Origin: Epiperipatus broadwayi
Lineage: Eukaryota > Onychophora > Udeonychophora > Euonychophora > Peripatidae
Assembly: GCA_028023455.1 (NCBI GenBank)
Contig: JAQFVV010000036.1
Location: 8,564,007-8,628,006, forward strand
Reading direction: 5' to 3'
Length of the DNA: 64,000 nt
Shown here: positions 50,168 through 62,679 of the stretch, piece by piece
How positions within the stretch are numbered: position 1 is the first letter of the stretch
Layout of the letters: every line of letters starts with the position of its first letter
Made by a program: the position numbers and the translations under genes
The notes under the pieces: generated by a model
Database searches by the model: none
What the model was told of the DNA's origin: nothing
What the model saw: only the letters and a program-made list of their open reading frames with translations

Positions 50168-50822
50168 GATCATCATTATCATCATTATCAACCATTATCA
50201 ATCCACTTCAGGATGAAGGTCTCTCCAAGTTCAATCCATCTTCTTTAGCTTCTCTTCTCCACATCACCCCTGTACACTTTCTTATTTCATCCATCCATCT
50301 CACATGTGATCTCTTTCTGAGTCTTTTACAATCTATCAGAATCCAGTTTAAGATTTCAATTGTCCATCTATTATCATCTCTTCTAGCAATATGTCCAGCC
50401 CAACTCCACTTTAATCTTTTAATTTTTTCAATGAGGTCAGTAACACCTGTTTGTTCTCTTACCCATACATTGCATTTTCAATCTCTTCTTGTTACTCCCA
50501 ATATGCATCTCTCCATACTTCTTTGAATGGTCTCAAGTCTCTGTATTGCTCTTCTATTAAGTGTCCAGTCTCAGATCCATAAGTAAGAACTGGTAAAACA
50601 CACTTGTTAAAAACCCTTCTTTTCAAACACCCAGGCATATTTCTTTTTAGTATCAAGTTATTTCTACCAAAAGCATTCCAAACAAGTTTAATTCTATGAT
50701 TAATTTCATCCATTATGTTTCCATCTGTATTAATAATCTGACCAAGGTATTTGTAGCTGTTAACGTCTTCTAACTCATCATAATCAATCTTTATTTTCAT
50801 ATTTTGAGAAAATCCATGGTAC
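50168..50822 (-). mobile_element. 5'-truncated RTE-like LINE (RT C-terminus and tail)
   Basis: Minus-strand frame 50800-50492 reads KIKIDYDELEDVNSYKYLGQ, NLILKRNMPGCLKRRVFN and VLPVLTYGSET. This is homologous to the plus-strand 3' segment at 58.9-59.3 kb. After frameshifts, WIELGETFILKWIDNG ends the protein, followed by an ATCATTATC-type tail at 50168-50190. Homology to the other copy stops near 50822, a typical 5' truncation. The copy is non-functional. Confidence 0.8.
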
Positions 50823-52017
50823 TAAAATGAAAAACAAAATTTTAAAATTTTTATATTTTTAAGATTACAGAAATTAATAATTTCATCATGATAAATATAT
50901 ATTTTTAAAATAAGTCCACAGAAAGAACAAAATCCTAACTGGAGACATCTGAAGTTTGATATCATAATTTAAAGAAGAATCAAATTACTCTCGATTATTT
51001 AAAATAATTTTAACTTTAAATACTCTTGACTTTCCATCTTTATAAATAATACTGTGACTTATATAATGTGAAAGTATATGTAAATTAAATAAACAAGTAT
51101 ATATTTTTAAAGATATCAATATATCTTCTGGATTAGCTCAATACAAATAATATATAAATCCCATCTTTGCTTAAAATGTGTCTTTTTTTGCATTTAAATG
51201 AAAAGATAAAATATATCGATAATATTTTCTAAAACCCACAGAGACATTGATAATGAATAATCTATAACTGATTTAAAGATATTTTTGAATGTAGTTTCTC
51301 TATAATGGATAACAGTGATATTCCAAATATTATTGCAATCTATTCTATGCCACCATTTTAAAATTACTTTGAACAGAAGATGCCTTTAAAATTAATGTGC
51401 ACAATTTCATAGTTTATATGTTTTTGAAAATTCCCAACAATTTTTCAGGTTAATATATTGTCACCATATTAGAAAACTTTTTCAGAGAGCCATATCTTTA
51501 ATAATTTTATTTTTAAGGCTAAATAAAGTGCTAATGTAAACTATTTAGTCGTTTCTAAATAAGTCAATAGGAGACTGTACTTGTATTTGTATCATTATTC
51601 AAAAAATGATCAAAATATTCTCTCCACTAACTCAACATATTAACATTATCATATAAAAGATTATCAACTATTACCTTAATAGCCTTAGGTATTGTTTTTT
51701 TTAAATATCTGCATGTTACATGTTAGCGTCAATGTAACTCAAACAAGTCTCACAACACTATAAAAAATTATTATCCAATCTTTAACTTCAGCCTTTAAAT
51801 TCAAACTCCTAAATTGATTAATCAATCTCATCTTCATTTTTTTAGGCAAACAAAATATTATAAATTTCGTGTTGATAAAATTATTTAATATCACAATTAT
51901 TATCAAAGAAACAGATAGCCTTTTAGTGAAGGTAAAAACAGATCTACCTGTTCCATAACATAGATTTAAAAAAAACAACTAGTAAAAATTGCAGTTTTAG
52001 AGAACAACAATGTCTTG
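50823..52017. other. AT-rich spacer
   Basis: Nothing recognised between the truncated LINE and the fourth SINE. The open frame at 51739-51978 (minus) has no motif. Confidence 0.6.
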
Positions 52018-52116
52018 CATTGGTGGTCGAGAGGTCAGCGCGACTGCCTTGCACTAGCAGGCAGTTGCCCGGGTTGCGGGTTCGCGTCCTGGCGATGCTA
52101 TGACCCTTAAAAAAAA
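52018..52116 (+). mobile_element. tRNA-headed short SINE, copy 4
   Basis: The head TGGTGGTCGAGAGGTCAGCG is followed by the B box GGGTTCGCGTCC near 52078-52090, body GATGCTATGACCCTT and an A8 tail. It has the best-preserved A and B boxes of the plus-strand copies. No clear target-site duplication was seen. Confidence 0.75.
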
Positions 52117-55100
52117 CAGTTGTTGAAACATTGTTGCTTCTTTGGAAAAACAAAACAGAGCAATTATTTGTCCATATTGTCCACTAATCTCTGTAAATCA
52201 TGTAATAACTGATATGTTCTATTTCTGATTGTGACAAAATCCTTAAAAATATTTGTTGTGAGTATGAATGAGACCAATCCTTTTATAGCAATATTTTTTC
52301 CTATAAATAGATTGCATAATGATAATAATAAGGCCATTGACGTAATAAGAATTATATTAAAACTATTGTATACTTTCAACTTGAAAATTCATAAATAAGT
52401 ATTTTTATCAACCATTTTTGGCATGGGCGTGCAAATTTATGAAAAATGAGCTGATAACTAAAATAACTGAAGTAAATATTAATATCATGGTTTCATATAT
52501 ATATATATTCTACCATAGTATATATACAATTGTCAACAATTACAATAATAAATCGTAACAATATTTGTTATTTTGCTAAGTCAGACTAAAATTCGAGTTT
52601 TTTTATATTTAAAGTGGGAGTGTGGATAGAATAATATAGCCATGGGGCGTTTCAAATATATATATATATATTCTAACCTCCCCCCGTGCATTCTCACCCC
52701 AAAATATACTGTTTATTACGAATATTACGGTTTCTAGCTCAGTTAACAAATAAATAAATGAAATATTCAGCATTAATTAAAATGATTACTAGCTCTAATT
52801 TTAAAATACAAATACGGTTCAATTTTAAAATGAATTAACAAATATTTACTATTTTCATGAGACATGGAGTGACAATACAGGGAACGAGATAGACTACATT
52901 GAGCCATTATCCACACGATACTACCTCAATGGCATAAGAACACTATCCCCCCTTTTTACTATACCAAATAACTAACTCATAGTATTCTTACGACTTTCTG
53001 AGCTCTATTCACTACGATTAAAATAATAATCATATCTTAATCTTCTTTATAACAAGAATCTAGCTCAATTAAATAAAATGAAGTAAAATAAAATAAAATC
53101 TCAGGTTCATAAATTGTATTCTAACTGATTTAAAATTACGGTAGTAAAATATGAAAAGGGAATTTTATGTCATAATCTACTACACAGCAACTAATAATAA
53201 TAAAAAATAATAATAACAATAATAATATAATATAATCTTATTTCTTCCTAAAATGAAATAAATAAATACGTACGTGGTAGTATTTTAATAATCTGACAAC
53301 AGAATACGTGTGGCAACATTAGCATATAATTTAATGTAATATTGTGGCAACCGACTTATGACCAATAAATAATATAAAATTATGATCTTTTAATTTTAAC
53401 ATACCAATAAATTCTCAAAATTCTTATAACACTTTTATGTTTACCTTTTGTGCAAAATTTATATGTCTGTTTCAATTATAAATGTATCGTGATTTCATGC
53501 ATCCATGTGGAGAAATAACAACTCGGACACAAAACTTTAAAACAAATTTAAAACAAAGTTTATTAACAACATAAATAAATTAACAATATTTTTACACTAT
53601 ATACATTGGATATCCCTTACTTTCATATCTCAACTTAGTTTATTAGTTTATAAAATGAAATCAAAATATTATTTACTTTTCCTAGTTAAATCTTATTTTT
53701 TTTTTTTAACACTTAAGAAAATACAGTATTATTACTTGATTTATTATTATGGTTAGCTTATTACAAAATGCATTTCTTATATGATTATCACAAACACTTT
53801 TCATCCCTAATATTATTAAAATTACATTTTTTACAAAAATTTACATTCGTAATAAAATTCTACAAAATAACAAAATTTAGTTTCATATTGGTTGTATGGA
53901 ATCTTACAAAGTCAAAACACTATTCTACATTCGGTATTAGGTTTTTATTATTCATTATCCGATGTTTATTAATCCTAATATTCTCATTCAAGCCTTACTT
54001 CGGATGATATAATTATAACTATTAATATACCATGCACAAGTATATGTTTATTATACATTATTGAACTATTTTCTTAATAAATATGCAATACTTATTTTCT
54101 AAATATTATTTAAAACATTCAAATTTTATTATCACTTTTAAAAAAAAACAACTTTGTTTAGATTTCTCTTTCAAAAAATCTTATATTCATTTCCGAATTA
54201 ATTTTACAATGTATTATATGATTCTTTCTCTCTTTATGATATTTTGGACTTTCAATTTTAAAGTTACACAATTCTATACATTCAAGCAAATAAACTATTC
54301 TTACATAAACGATAACATATCTTCAGTTCTATTTTATTCATTATTTCTTTGAAAATATCTTTCTGACCGATGCAGATTCACGAAATAAGGATAGCGAAGA
54401 TAGATGCATAGGATCAAAATACAACTAGAATATTACTCGTCATATACCTTGACAATCATGGCACAGTGAATTAAAAGACACTATAGAGGAGTGACCTTTA
54501 CCTGTCTACCAACCTCTATCATAGGAACGATGCTAAAGCTATTTCTTCAGCTTTATTATAACATCAAAAGTTTAAAGATATGCAAAAACACTGTCCAAAC
54601 CATATGTGTTCAGTCATAGGACTTTGTTAACTATACTAAACCACACAAAACTAAATATGATCCAAATCCCTTATATTTTCCTATTTCTTAAAAAAAACAC
54701 ATCATCTTGGTTTCCTCTCCACTAGTACTTCCAAGTCACTATCCGATCTTATTTCTCAAGATTTTTTCTATACTGTACATCGACAAATACATATCTGCAT
54801 TACTAACAATAATAAAATTCATTGATATTTTAAAACTATTCCACTGTTCTATAAGAAAATCTTTTTACTACTTTCCTCCGTATATTTAATCATATACAAA
54901 CTATTTAAATATCTGAATACTTTATCACATGAAAGTTCAAAAGAATCACACAATTGTTCTGTTAAATTATATTATTAATATACTTTAAATAAATTGTTGC
55001 ATGCATATTCCGAATTACTCCTATCTCATTATATGTTAAAAATGTTGCATAAAATGTGTACATATAATTAAGACTTTCACACTTCATTCTTAGGTCAATA

Positions 55101-55549
55101 GATGATCTAAAAAAAAAATACATTATGCATTATAAATAACTATTAAAATTACCAAATGACCTTTATCTCCGACCTTTATCTCCTCGATCGCGTTCCGTAG
55201 GCTTCACCATCCATTTGATCCTTGTAGATATAAGATTCACATCCATACACTTTATTTTAAACACTATTTCTATAATTTTATCAAGCTATTATATTTAAAT
55301 TTTAATATTACTAAATTTATGTTTTATGTTTTCCCTAATCTCACATAACATTTTGTATTTTAAAATAAATTAGTAAAAAAAATATTTCAAACTATATTTA
55401 CTGTACTTCTTCATCAAATTTCCTTGAAAACCGTTCATACTAAAGCTAAAAAAAAAATGTTTATTATTTCTTCTTCAGTCACTTAATGTTCTTCTCCCTG
55501 CTTGTTCAATTTTAAGGCAAAACAATTATTGCTCTGTTTAATAAATATT
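52117..55549. other. Strand-skewed AT-rich DNA
   Basis: From about 52.9 kb the plus strand has clearly more C than G. Open frames at 53768-54007 and 54083-54352 are Phe/Leu/Tyr-rich and show no domain. Two C-runs, 52677-52686 and 52947-52952, stand out. No gene is supported. Confidence 0.5.
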
Positions 55550-56320
55550 CATAGATGACAATCCTTGGTTTTTTATAATATTTAATACAATTATTAATTA
55601 TGATATCAATTAATCCCGTAAAGAAAACGTCTACATATTCTCTTCTAATATTTTCTGCTAATATTTTCCTGCGCGACTTTTATGATGCATCTTCTAGGTA
55701 CTTTGATTTAAATATTCAGTAAATTTTTCTGTCTCCATGGATCCATTTTCATTAAGTAATTTAAATTTCCATTTTCCTAATCTCTATCTTTATTAAGCGC
55801 TTTTATAATGAACACTTTATAATATTTTTAATTCTTCTTAGATAAAGTTTTTTTTCTTTTCCTTTTTTTTAAAAAAAAATAATGACTCTTTCATATCATT
55901 ATTCGGTAATTTTTCCTTTCTTTTAAAGTTCTGGTAACTATATACTTTGTAATGTTTCCTTTAAAAAGGACAAACATTCTTTCTCTGTTATAACTTTATA
56001 AACAATTTTTTTCTTTATGATATACGCATCTTAATTCTTTTCACAGAAAAGAATAAAAAACTTCGGAGTAGCCTTATAAATTTGTGCGTCATAAATTTTT
56101 CTGACGGCAAGTAACTTCTCTTTTAAGTTTTCCGTATAATGTCCAAATTATATTCCTCTGAGTTACAATAATAAGTTTCTGGTTGAGCATAAATAAAGCT
56201 GTATCAAGGCACTTTACAAATATTTTTCCTTTATCATAACTTCTATATACTGTTTTCTGTAGTATTTCCATTTTTACTGCAAGGTTTCGGCTAAACTTGA
56301 ATAAAATATCCTGGTAAGAA
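55550..56320 (-). pseudogene. Decayed coding-like tract, unidentified
   Basis: Minus-strand pieces read like protein but are broken by stops and frame changes: KIFVKCLDTALFMLNQK (frame 56271-56089), AVRKIYDAQIYKATPKFF (about 56.1 kb), YKVITEKECLSFLKETLQSI (about 55.96 kb) and WKFKLLNENGSMETEKFTEY (about 55.75 kb). None matches a family I know. The tract is A- and G-rich on this strand, so it may be only biased composition. If it is a gene relic, it is old. Confidence 0.25.
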
Positions 56321-57540
56321 AACTTTTAAACTAGCCTTCCATTTAAAGGTAGTTCAAAATATTATATTTTAAAAAACTTTTAAAATAAATATAAAATTTT
56401 AAAATTATATCACTTTTCTAGCTTACGATCTTATACAGCTAAAAAAATATGTTACTCCTTCCTTTACTTACACATTATTTCTTTCCCGCTTCGTCCAATT
56501 CCTATTTTTCGTCTGCTAAATACCTCCGTTGATTGGTTAATTACTTTTTAGCGCGAACAAATTTACACTTTTTTTAGTTTTATAACAGACTAGACTTTTC
56601 AAATAAGACATTTATGACGTAATGATTTAAAATATTACTTAAAATAGTATTTTTAACTCAATTATAATTTTATCAAAGTCATTTAATTTTTTAAAACAAT
56701 TATTAAAATAATATTTAATATCTATTTTAATATTAATATTTAATTTATCTTGTTTTTATTTAAATAAAATATTTAATTTTTTATTAACTGTATTCAACTT
56801 TTAAACACTACTTAAATATTACATCATTTAAACATTTAAAATAACTATTTAATATTTCAACATTCATTTCAACGATAGATAGCAATTACATTTAGTTCCA
56901 TAATTCACAAACTTTGTTATTAAATTCTAACAAGCGTGTGTGTGAAGGTATATAATATACAGTCACATGATTACTAACTTTATCAGATGATTTTTTTTTT
57001 TTTTTTAATTTACGTCTCGGTCTAAATTACCAAAACTGATATATTTTATAAAAATTTGGAAAATAATTTTAAAAATGTAGAACTAAATATAATTCTCACC
57101 ATCCTAAAGTTTATCTTAAAATATATTAGATTAAATTTGAATATTAATTATAATTATAATATTACATATAGCGTTTTTTTTTAATTTATTAGTTTTAAAA
57201 CATTACAATTGAATTGTTAATATACTTTTAACTATTTATAGCTGTGTTATTTTATATGGCCAGCTTTTACAACCATAAGCAAGAATATAATTAAGCTTTA
57301 TTTAATTGTTTTTTTAAATAATTCATTACACTTTTATATACCAGGTATTCAATTCAGCCTTAAATTGTACTATAAAATCTAATTATCCTACTATTATTCA
57401 TATATCATACAAACATATCTTAAAATTTAAAATTTTTTTTAGCAATTGACCATTCTACCTTATTATGACCTATAGATAAGGGCACAATATATATATATAT
57501 ATTACAAATCGATGTCTGTATTTCTTCAAAATAATATACA

Positions 57541-57828
57541 TAAATTTATAAATAAATATTAGAAAATACAGTACTTAAAAGTTTATAAAAATATATTTAT
57601 AACCGTCACTTAGAAGCGCTTTCAGCTATCTTTGTACTCTAATATTTTATAAAAAATATACCTATAACTGTCACTTAGAAGGGCTTTCAACTATCTTTGT
57701 AGTTTTGATCAACTAATATTAGTTGATAAAAACTACAAAGATAGTTGAAAGCGCTTCTAAGTGACGGTTATAGATATATTTTTATAAACTTTTAAGTACT
57801 GTATTTTCTAATATTTATTTATAAATTT

Positions 57829-57829
<1 letters not shown>
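57541..57829. mobile_element. Foldback/hairpin element family G
   Basis: Arms start TAAATTTATAAATAAATATT and end AATATTTATTTATAAATTTA. They contain AACCGTCACTTAGAAGCGCT and its complement AGCGCTTCTAAGTGACGGTT. The left side has this 40-base motif twice in tandem (57598 and 57663), the right side once. The hairpin tip ATCAACTAATATTAGTTGAT is itself palindromic. The right end abuts the CA/TA run bordering the inverted LINE. Confidence 0.75.

Positions 57830-57898
<69 letters not shown>
57829..57898. repeat. CA then AT microsatellite at LINE edge
   Basis: A CA run at 57829-57852 is followed by AT at 57853-57897. It separates hairpin element G from the inverted LINE segment and hides any target-site duplication. 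Confidence 0.95.
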
Positions 57899-58895
57899 CA
57901 GTCCTGATAACTCCTGCAACATTTCCTGAAGCTCTAAAGCAATATTTGCAAAAACAACTATATCATCTGCAAAATCTAAATGACTTAAATAATCTCCATT
58001 TACTTTTACTTCTTTAGCTTCCCATTTTAATCCACAAAATACTTCTTGCCGCACTGCTGTAAAAAGTTTTGGAGATATGGAGTCACCCTGTCTTACACCT
58101 TTCTTAATATTGACTTTCCTAGTAGCATTATGTAATCTAATTGTTGTTGTTGCATTTTTATAAATATTTTTCAGAATATGACAATATCCTGGATCTATAC
58201 CTTGATGATCCAATGCTTTAATCACTGAAGAAATGTTTACAGAATCAAATGCCTTTTCATAATCTAAAAATTGAAAGCATAATGACAAAGCATATTTATT
58301 TGTTTTTTCTATAACTTCTCTCAATACTTGAATATGATCTACTGTACTAAAACCACTTTTAAATACAGCTTATTTTTTTGATTGGTGGAAATTCAATGTT
58401 CTCTGTAGATGAATTGCAATTATTGTGGTAAAACTTTTATACAAAACTGATGAAAGGCTGATAGGTCTGTAGTTTTTAATATCTTCTTTATCACATTTTT
58501 AAATTATTAATATTAATACTGCAGTCTTCCAGTCATATATTAATACTGCAGTCTTCCAATCATCTTGTTTGTCTTTATCATTTATACATTTGGTATATAA
58601 CTTTGCTAAAAAAATTCTATTTCTTCACCTGCTTCTTTTAATATATCAATTATAATTCCATCATTACCCGGAACTTTTTTTTTCTTCATAACTTTAAATG
58701 CATGTCTCACTTCTTCATTTAAAATTCTGAGCAATTTGAAAGATATAATAGATGTTGGAGGTACTTGTTCTTTATGACTATATAATTCTTGATAGAAGTC
58801 TTCTACCCATTTCATGATGTCACCTTTCTTTTTAGTAATAGTTCCACATTTTTTTTTCTTATTGCAGATATAAATTTTCTACCAATACCAAAATG
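57899..58895 (-). pseudogene. RTE-like LINE reverse transcriptase, inverted 5' segment
   Basis: Read on the minus strand from about 58895 down: GRKFISAIRKKKCGTIT, KWVEDFYQELY, then AFKVMKKKKVPGNDGIIIDI (normally KAPGPDGI), NYRPISLSSVLYK, LDYEKAFDSV, GVRQGDSISP and LDFADDIVVFA, ending at LQEMLQELS. This is the RT core of an RTE/BovB-type LINE in the correct motif order. A 27-base tandem duplication near 58511-58564 repeats DWKTAVLIY and adds nine codons; a frameshift lies next to it. The segment ends abruptly at a TA/CA microsatellite at 57.83-57.90 kb. The continuation of the protein lies on the opposite strand to the right. Confidence 0.8.
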
Positions 58896-59602
58896 TTTAT
58901 CAGATGAAAGTAAAAAAGTAGGACTAAAGATAAATGTTAAACAGACTAAAGTAATGTTCAATGGATTTATTCAAAAGATAAAAATAAACATTGATGATGA
59001 TGAGTTAGAAAAAGTTAACAACTACAAATACCATGGTCAGATTATTACTACAGATAGAAACATAATGGATAAAATTAATCATAGAATTAAATTTGATTGG
59101 AGTGCTTGTGGTAGAAATAACTTGATACTAAAAGGAAATATGCCTATGTGTTTGAAAAAGGTTTTTAATGAATGTGTTTTACCAGTTCTTATTTATGGAT
59201 CTGAGACTTTGACACTTAATAAAAGAGCAATACAGAGACAAAAACACTCAAAGAAGTGTGGAGAGATGCATGTTAAGAGTAAAAAGAAGAGATCAAAAAT
59301 GCAATATATTGGTAAGAGAACAAACAGATGTTACTGATCTCATTGAAAAAATTAAAAGACTGAAGTCGAGTTGGCTGAACATATTGATAAAAGAGATAAT
59401 AATAGATGGACAATTGAAATCTTAAACTGGGTTCCAAAAGAATGTAAAAGACCAAAAAGATGATCACATCTGAGATGGATGAATAAAATAATAATGTGTG
59501 CAAGGGTGATGTGGAGAAAAGAAGCTAAAGTTTGGAGAAGATGGACTGAACTTGGAGAGACATTCATCCTGCAATGGATTGATAATGGTTGATAATGATG
59601 AT
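58885..59602 (+). pseudogene. RTE-like LINE 3' segment (RT C-terminus and tail)
   Basis: Plus-strand translation begins LSDESKKVGLKIN and continues QTKVMFNGF, NNYKYHGQIIT, NLILKGNMPMC and VLPVLIYGSETLTLN, typical of RTE-type RT C-termini. After a frameshift it ends RRWTELGETFILQWIDNG and a stop. The 3' end is a TGATAATGATGAT-type tail, as RTE elements often have. This starts almost exactly where the inverted segment to its left stops in protein terms (LQELS followed by LSDESKK). The two are therefore pieces of one element in opposite orientations. Confidence 0.8.
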
Positions 59603-62181
59603 ATAAAAGACCACATATATAGAATAGCTTTAATCAGAGTCCATTAATGTATTAGACTATCTATACACTGAAGAATATAATCAGTACCACTTATGTAACC
59701 AAACATAACAAACTATAAACATATCAGAGGATTTAATCAAGCCCCAGAGGGACAACCAAGTGTAATTAGTTAAATATTTACTTTTAATTGGCTGATTAAT
59801 TAAACTTTCAATATAATGTCTCTGACATGTAGCTTATGGATGACATGATGATGAAGAATTCGTATATCAATGAGCACCAGCCATAATAAACATTATGTCA
59901 TCTTCATTATAATGTGATAGATCAAACCCCATTATTTTTTTAGATCTATTATGACCCATAATGCTAACTCTTCTATAGTTATTTTACATTTATATGATTA
60001 GTTTTAGAAATTACACACACCCTACATTTATTTTTTAGATTATAATACATTCATCTGTATTTTAAAATGTTGCAGAGAATAAAAAAAAACAACATACATC
60101 TCTATAGCAAATTTGAGCAAAATTGATAATTTAATAGAATAAATAAATATAAGCACACTTTAAAAATATTAATTACTCCCAATTAAAAAATCAGCGTTTC
60201 TTGATTAGTCCATGGATAAATTTTACTGACATAATTCATTCTTTGAATTCTTAACTTTAATTCTAGCTAGTTATCCACATTTAACATTTAAAATATATAA
60301 AATAATTACTCCCTACACACACATGTATGTATATACAAATAAATTAAAGAAAAAAAGATATTCAAAAAATAATAAAATATTACCTCCAAGCCTGTGTGTG
60401 ATAGTTAAAAATACACATGGAAAATTACTTAATTTGAGGATAGAAGAAAATAAAATAATCTCACCTGTTTTATATTGAGCTCAATCACCCCAAATACTTT
60501 AAAATGTATGTACCTTTATATCTGTATTTGTTATGGATTGTGCCTATGTGTAATTCTTGATCGTTTTTAAATGTTTTGATCCAGTATTGCATATACTGTC
60601 CTTCTACAATGTTCACAAACCGAACTCCTATGGTTTCCTAATTTTGTTAAATATTATTATAAAATGACTTTTCCTTTTATAAATTCTAGTATTTGTTGAT
60701 ATTTTTTCAACCTTAATTTTTGTACACATATATAATTGATAAGGGATTTGTGTTCAGATCTGGTCATTGTGAATGGCATAAAATATGAGGGGCACAATGG
60801 TCATCTTTCATTTTATTGCTGCCTCCTTTAGCATGTTATGGGTCACATTTTCAGATTGAATTACAACAATTGGCACTAAAGGTTCTCTATTTTTTTAATC
60901 CTAAAAATTGCTTTAACTAAGTTAATACTTATCATTTCTAATATTGAGAAATTGGCTTTTCCTTCACTAGCAGTTATTAACCAGGTTAAAATTAAACTTG
61001 TGGCAAAAAAAGATTTTTTTTACTAAAGCCTGGTACACAGTTTAGTCAGCTAAGGGAGCAAGCAATTAAAATAAATTTACTCTATATATGTCCAATCCCT
61101 TCATGATGTGATCAGACCCAGAAAAATATTAAAAAAAGATTTTTACTTTAAATTTTTTCTCACCTCTCATTTTTCTTAATATTATTCTTTGCTCACAAGA
61201 ATATATATATATATATATAAACAAGTTAATTTTCTTACCTAGTTAAAATTAATTAGATCTGTTGTTTATTCATAACTTAACAAAAGAAAGATTTAATGTA
61301 AAACTAGGAAAAAATAATTTAACTTAATAAAAAATGTTGTAAGTTTTACTTTTTTATTTTTTTCATTGTGAGGTTTAATAAATCTGAATCACATTTATTT
61401 TATTACAATAATTATACAGCTATGCAGGAGTTCACATATATTTTATTTATATAACTTAACTACTTGCAAATATAACTTTAATTCTTTCTTTTATAAGTGA
61501 AAACAGTCATTCAGTTTAGTAAGAGAAAATTTATAAACTTCTAATCGATGTATTATAATGTAATGGTACTTTCCATAAGTCAATGCAACCCTCAATATAA
61601 TGTGGCCAAATTTGGGCTGTATAAACACAACTATTTTTAAAATTTTAATCAGGCTTAGGATTTTATTTTCAGACCGCTAACTGATAGACAAGCCAGATAA
61701 TCATCATATATTGATTATTAAATAGATATATATCTATTTTGTTTAGATAAAGAATTGAAATAAAGATGAGAAAATGCTGAAATCTTCATTTCAAGGCAAC
61801 TGGTAAGCTTAGTAAACAATATCTTATGTTGAGCTATTTCAAAACTGTTTTAACTTTTACATTTATCTTAAAGGTGTTTACTAAACATCTGGTATATTTT
61901 ATATCATATTTGTTTAAATCTTTTTTTCCCATGCATATCTTTTCAGTTTAAAACACATATTTTTTTTAGCTGAATTTAACCCATTTATTTATTATTTATC
62001 TATATCTATTATATTATTTGGTAATATATATTTCTGAATACCTTTACTTCATTCATCCACCTAATTAAAGCCAATATTTTTTATTTATTTTAGCTATTAC
62101 CAATTTCAACTTTAAAATGATGAAAAAAAATCAAGTTAGGTGTCACATGACTTAATTTAAATAAAGCTCGTATTTACAAAT
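59603..62181. other. AT-rich spacer
   Basis: Short AT run at 61200-61220. No frames or repeats recognised. Confidence 0.6.
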
Positions 62182-62679
62182 GTTATATATAGAGCTCGCA
62201 AAACAAGCTCTAAACAAAGCTTTGAGAATATCCTCAATCCCAGACAGGTTTCTGCTTCCGGTGTCATCAGTGAGGTGCCAGGATATTCATTAGATTAAAA
62301 ATACTAGGACAAGCCCAGCACTTTATCTAATGCATAACTATTGAGAAGAAAATCTGAAATTTTCAGACATCCATATGTCTAAAAATCCAGCTATCTAATT
62401 CAAATAGTCATATGGGATTGAACTAAGTTCAGATACATCATATATTAATATGCTTATTTGAGTTAGATAGCTGGATTTTTAGACATATGGATATCTGAAA
62501 ATTTCAGATTTTCTTCTCAATAGTTATACATTAGATAAATTGCTGGGCTTGTCCTAGTATTTTTAATCTAATGAATATCCTGGCACCTCACTGATGATGC
62601 CAGAAACAGAAACTGGTCTGGGGTTGAGGATATTCTCAAAGCTTGTTTAGAGTTTGTTTTGTGAGATCTATATATAACA
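62182..62679. mobile_element. Foldback element family E, copy 3
   Basis: Arms of roughly 245 bases start GTTATATATAGAGCTCGCAA and end AGATCTATATATAAC. Internal wording AGAAAATCTGAAATTTTCAG and ATCCAGCTATCTAATTCAAA is shared with the inner part of copy 1, while the outer arms differ. The palindrome centre is near 62430. Confidence 0.75.

Larger units (their letters stand above)
57899..59602. mobile_element. RTE-like LINE insertion with 5' inversion
   Basis: Composite of the minus-strand RT core and the plus-strand RT C-terminus plus 3' tail. The 5' end of the inverted part lies at the junction near 58.89 kb and its 3' end faces the outer left flank. This is the geometry of twin priming during target-primed reverse transcription. 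The copy is also 5' truncated: no endonuclease domain is visible. Confidence 0.75.

Noticed and set aside
52940-53570. Possible LTR retrotransposon signals on the minus strand (AAAAAGGGGGG tract; AATAAACTTTG followed by a TGTCCGAGTTG end)
   Set aside because: The order of the polypurine tract and the supposed LTR end is wrong, no second LTR was found, and there are no gag/pol motifs.
53768-54352. Plus-strand frames rich in Phe, Leu and Tyr as membrane proteins
   Set aside because: Composition is what AT/C-rich spacer gives; no conserved motif and no gene structure.
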